From: Lactobacillus sp. Sy-1
GTDB taxonomy: Bacteria; Bacillota; Bacilli; Lactobacillales; Lactobacillaceae
Direction of reading: 5' to 3'
DNA length: 64,000 nucleotides
Assembly (NCBI RefSeq): GCF_019303535.1
Contig: NZ_JACCIU010000001.1
Coordinates: 62,001-126,000, forward strand
Shown in pieces: positions 62,302 through 64,000 of the stretch. Both the position numbers and the translations under genes were made by a program. The notes beneath the pieces are model-generated. The model searched no databases. It worked only from the letters and a program-made list of their open reading frames with translations, and was not told the DNA's origin. The stretch's first letter is position 1. Each line of letters starts with the position of its first letter.

Positions 62302-63261
62302 ATGAGAGTATTTGACTATGAAGACATCCAATTAATCCCTAGTAAATGTATTATTAAAAGCCGGCACGATGCCGATACGACCGTTAAATTTGGTCCTAAG
62401 ACGTTTAAATTGCCGGTAGTGCCTGCCAACATGCAAACTGTAATTAACGAAGAATTAGCAGAATGGTTAGCATCTAACGACTACTTCTACGTAATGCACA
62501 GATTTCAACCTGAAAAGCGGGTTGATTTCATCAAAGACATGCAATCAAAGGGACTATTCGCATCCATTAGTGTTGGAATTAAGGATAGCGAATACGACTT
62601 TATCGACGAACTAGTTAACGAAGGCTTAACGCCAGAATACATCACCATCGACGTTGCACATGGTCACTCTGATTTTGTAATTAAGATGATCAAGTACATT
62701 AAGGAAAAAATCCCAGCCAGCTTCTTGATTGCTGGTAACTTGGGAACTCCGGATGCCGTTCGTGAAATTGAAAACGCCGGTGCCGATGCCACTAAGATTG
62801 GAATCGGACCTGGTAAGGCTTGTATCACTAAGCTTAAGACCGGTTTTGGAACTGGTGGTTGGCAATTAGCCGCCCTCAAATGGTGTTCCAAGGCTGCTAG
62901 AAAGCCAATCATTGCTGATGGTGGTTTGAGAACCAACGGTGACATTGCAAAGTCAATTCGTTTTGGTGCTACGATGACCATGATTGGTTCCCTCTTTGCA
63001 GGGCACGAACAATCACCTGGTAGTGTTATTACCATTGATGGTAAGCAATACAAGCAATACTGGGGTTCTGCTTCTGACACTCAAAAGGGTGAATACAAGA
63101 ACGTGGAAGGTCGTCAAATGTTAATCCCATACCGGGGTAACATTAAGGATACCCTTCGCGAAATGCAAGAAGACTTACAATCATCAATTTCATATGCTGG
63201 TGGTAAGGATATTTCTGCCATCAAGACTGTAAACTACGTGGTTTTAGATTCAGATGATTAA
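62302..63261 (+). CDS. guaC: GMP reductase
   Basis: 319 residues. Converts GMP to IMP with NADPH, allowing guanine nucleotides to refill the adenine pool. IMPDH/GMPR signature [19 protein letters not shown] (about 171) holds the catalytic Cys and differs from the guaB motif ([13 protein letters not shown]) as expected for type-2 GuaC. NADPH/barrel motifs [19 protein letters not shown] follow. It sits 44 bases behind purA, so IMP made by GuaC can be used at once by PurA. GAGGCG lies before the ATG. Confidence 0.96.
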   Translation: MRVFDYEDIQLIPSKCIIKSRHDADTTVKFGPKTFKLPVVPANMQTVINEELAEWLASNDYFYVMHRFQPEKRVDFIKDMQSKGLFASISVGIKDSEYDFIDELVNEGLTPEYITIDVAHGHSDFVIKMIKYIKEKIPASFLIAGNLGTPDAVREIENAGADATKIGIGPGKACITKLKTGFGTGGWQLAALKWCSKAARKPIIADGGLRTNGDIAKSIRFGATMTMIGSLFAGHEQSPGSVITIDGKQYKQYWGSASDTQKGEYKNVEGRQMLIPYRGNIKDTLREMQEDLQSSISYAGGKDISAIKTVNYVVLDSDD

Positions 63262-63266
63262 AATAT

Positions 63267-63311
63267 AAAAGAGCCCCATCAACGCTAAATGGCGTTGTTG
63301 GGGCTCTTTTT
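63267..63311. terminator. Bidirectional terminator after guaC
   Basis: AAAAGAGCCCC-ATCAACGC...GCGTTGTT-GGGGCTCTTTTT; near-perfect arms with a 5-base loop, serving the convergent ABC gene too. Confidence 0.92.
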
Positions 63312-63332
63312 GAATACATATTTCATAAAAAG

Positions 63333-64000
63333 CTATTCTGCTGACAGACTATCAACTGGATCTAGTTTACTTGCACGTTCTGATGGGATAATTGCAGCAA
63401 GAATATTAATAAATAGAGAAACAAAAATAATAAATACGATATTTAGAGGTGATATCTGTATAATTGGATATTTAATTGCTTGGTTTGAAATATTATTAAT
63501 TAAAAATTCTAACAATCCAGCAATGATAATTGAAAATAGTGATGAACATAATCCAAGCAATATAGCCTCACTGAAAAATAATTCTCTAATGTTTCCCTTA
63601 GTGACACCAAGAGCTCTTAGAATCCCAATCTCTTTAGTTCTTTCAGACACACTTATTGATAAAACTACAATAATCATAATTGCAGATACCAATAGTGAAA
63701 TTCCGGAAATTGAAGCTAATACATTAACTGCAAGATTAACGTATGTATTTAAAGTAGAAACTTCAGCATTTGCTCCAGTAACTGTAAAATTCTTTTTACC
63801 ATTTGAATTTTTTAAATCTTCAATCCTTTTCTGAGTAGCTTTAACATTAGATACTCCTCCTGAAATATTAACAGTAATAAAATTAGTCTTAATTTTTTGA
63901 TTATTACTACTATATATTTTCTTAAGTGTATCGTAGCTAGTTGATATTAAAGAATAATCAATATTAGAAATCCCACTAACCGTTAATTCCTTACTCATTG
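63333..64000 (-). CDS. MacB-like ABC exporter paralogue, partial
   Basis: The last 222 codons of a permease are seen; the frame is open to the window edge, so the N-terminal ATPase lies outside. The C-terminus is clearly paralogous to the exporter at 36196 (both end LDPxxSLSAE, and both share SVxERTKEIGILRALGVTKGN and LNTYxxLAVNVLA). This copy has more A and T and more Ile and Asn, so it has drifted or was acquired separately. Three C-terminal FtsX helices are visible. Substrate unknown. Confidence 0.88.
   Translation of the reverse strand, partial: MSKELTVSGISNIDYSLISTSYDTLKKIYSSNNQKIKTNFITVNISGGVSNVKATQKRIEDLKNSNGKKNFTVTGANAEVSTLNTYVNLAVNVLASISGISLLVSAIMIIVVLSISVSERTKEIGILRALGVTKGNIRELFFSEAILLGLCSSLFSIIIAGLLEFLINNISNQAIKYPIIQISPLNIVFIIFVSLFINILAAIIPSERASKLDPVDSLSAE

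Noticed and set aside
63289-63834. 181-codon plus-strand ORF opposite the partial ABC gene
   Set aside because: Shadow of a real permease frame with clear paralogy on the minus strand.

Overview
The window looks like the chromosome of a low-GC Gram-positive bacterium of the Lactobacillaceae, most likely a sucrose-using, plant- or insect-associated lineage such as Apilactobacillus or Fructilactobacillus (inference). The support is T-box leaders for tyrosine and methionine genes, an IMP dehydrogenase without CBS domains, the order rsmG-parA-parB-DUF951-ychF-DUF1129-guaB, a KxYKxGKxW-type signal peptide, tandem GH70 glucansucrases, and a GH68/GH32 pair. No rRNA, tRNA, insertion sequence, prophage or CRISPR array was seen. 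Genes are densely packed, and most intergenic gaps hold a recognisable terminator or promoter.

Layout. 1-4.4 kb: partial tyrS with its T-box, then a multidrug MFS/DUF4811 pair divergent from a MerR regulator. 4.5-7 kb: a three-gene poly-N-acetylglucosamine (ica/pga-like) operon. 7-16 kb: housekeeping and envelope genes (polytopic membrane protein, gpmA, AI-2E permease, TPR protein, cfa, and a two-component system with dacA). 16-22 kb: guaB, DUF1129, ychF, DUF951, parB, parA, rsmG. 22.1-22.3 kb: a candidate small RNA. 22.4-31.2 kb: two glucansucrases and a Ser-rich CAP-domain surface protein. 31-36 kb: XRE regulator, nucleoside transporter with a degenerate phosphopentomutase-like protein, an unexplained short terminated RNA, SGNH hydrolase and LysR regulator. 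36-43 kb: MacB-like ABC exporter, GNAT, TetR/MFS unit, and a large secreted protein whose propeller-like sequence is split by a coiled-coil insert. 43-49.7 kb: RlmD-type methyltransferase, small proteins, an hrtRBA-like heme-efflux operon with a frameshifted permease, a tyrosine phosphatase and an alpha/beta hydrolase. 49.8-52.7 kb: metQNI with a Met T-box. 52.8-59.3 kb: GH32 fructanase, membrane-anchored GH68 fructansucrase, S53 protease and an NTF2-like protein. 59.4-63.3 kb: purB divergent from purA-guaC. 63.3-64 kb: end of a second MacB-like exporter gene.

How it works together. Three chemically different extracellular polymers are encoded within 64 kb: beta-1,6-GlcNAc polymer (4.6-7 kb), alpha-glucan (22-29 kb) and beta-fructan with its own degrading enzyme (53-57 kb). 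A repeat-rich CAP protein and a secreted protease lie beside them, so the window reads as a biofilm and sucrose-polymer region set in a core chromosome. Purine interconversion (guaB, purA, purB, guaC) and nucleoside uptake are also well represented.

Items that most merit a second look are the hrtB-like gene broken at two neighbouring G7 tracts beside HrtR-type operators, the phosphopentomutase-like pseudoenzyme with a short RNA upstream, the tandem GH70 pair with unusual specificity motifs, the SH3-like membrane-anchored GH68, and the candidate small RNA upstream of rsmG. All statements come from reading the sequence; no database search was run.
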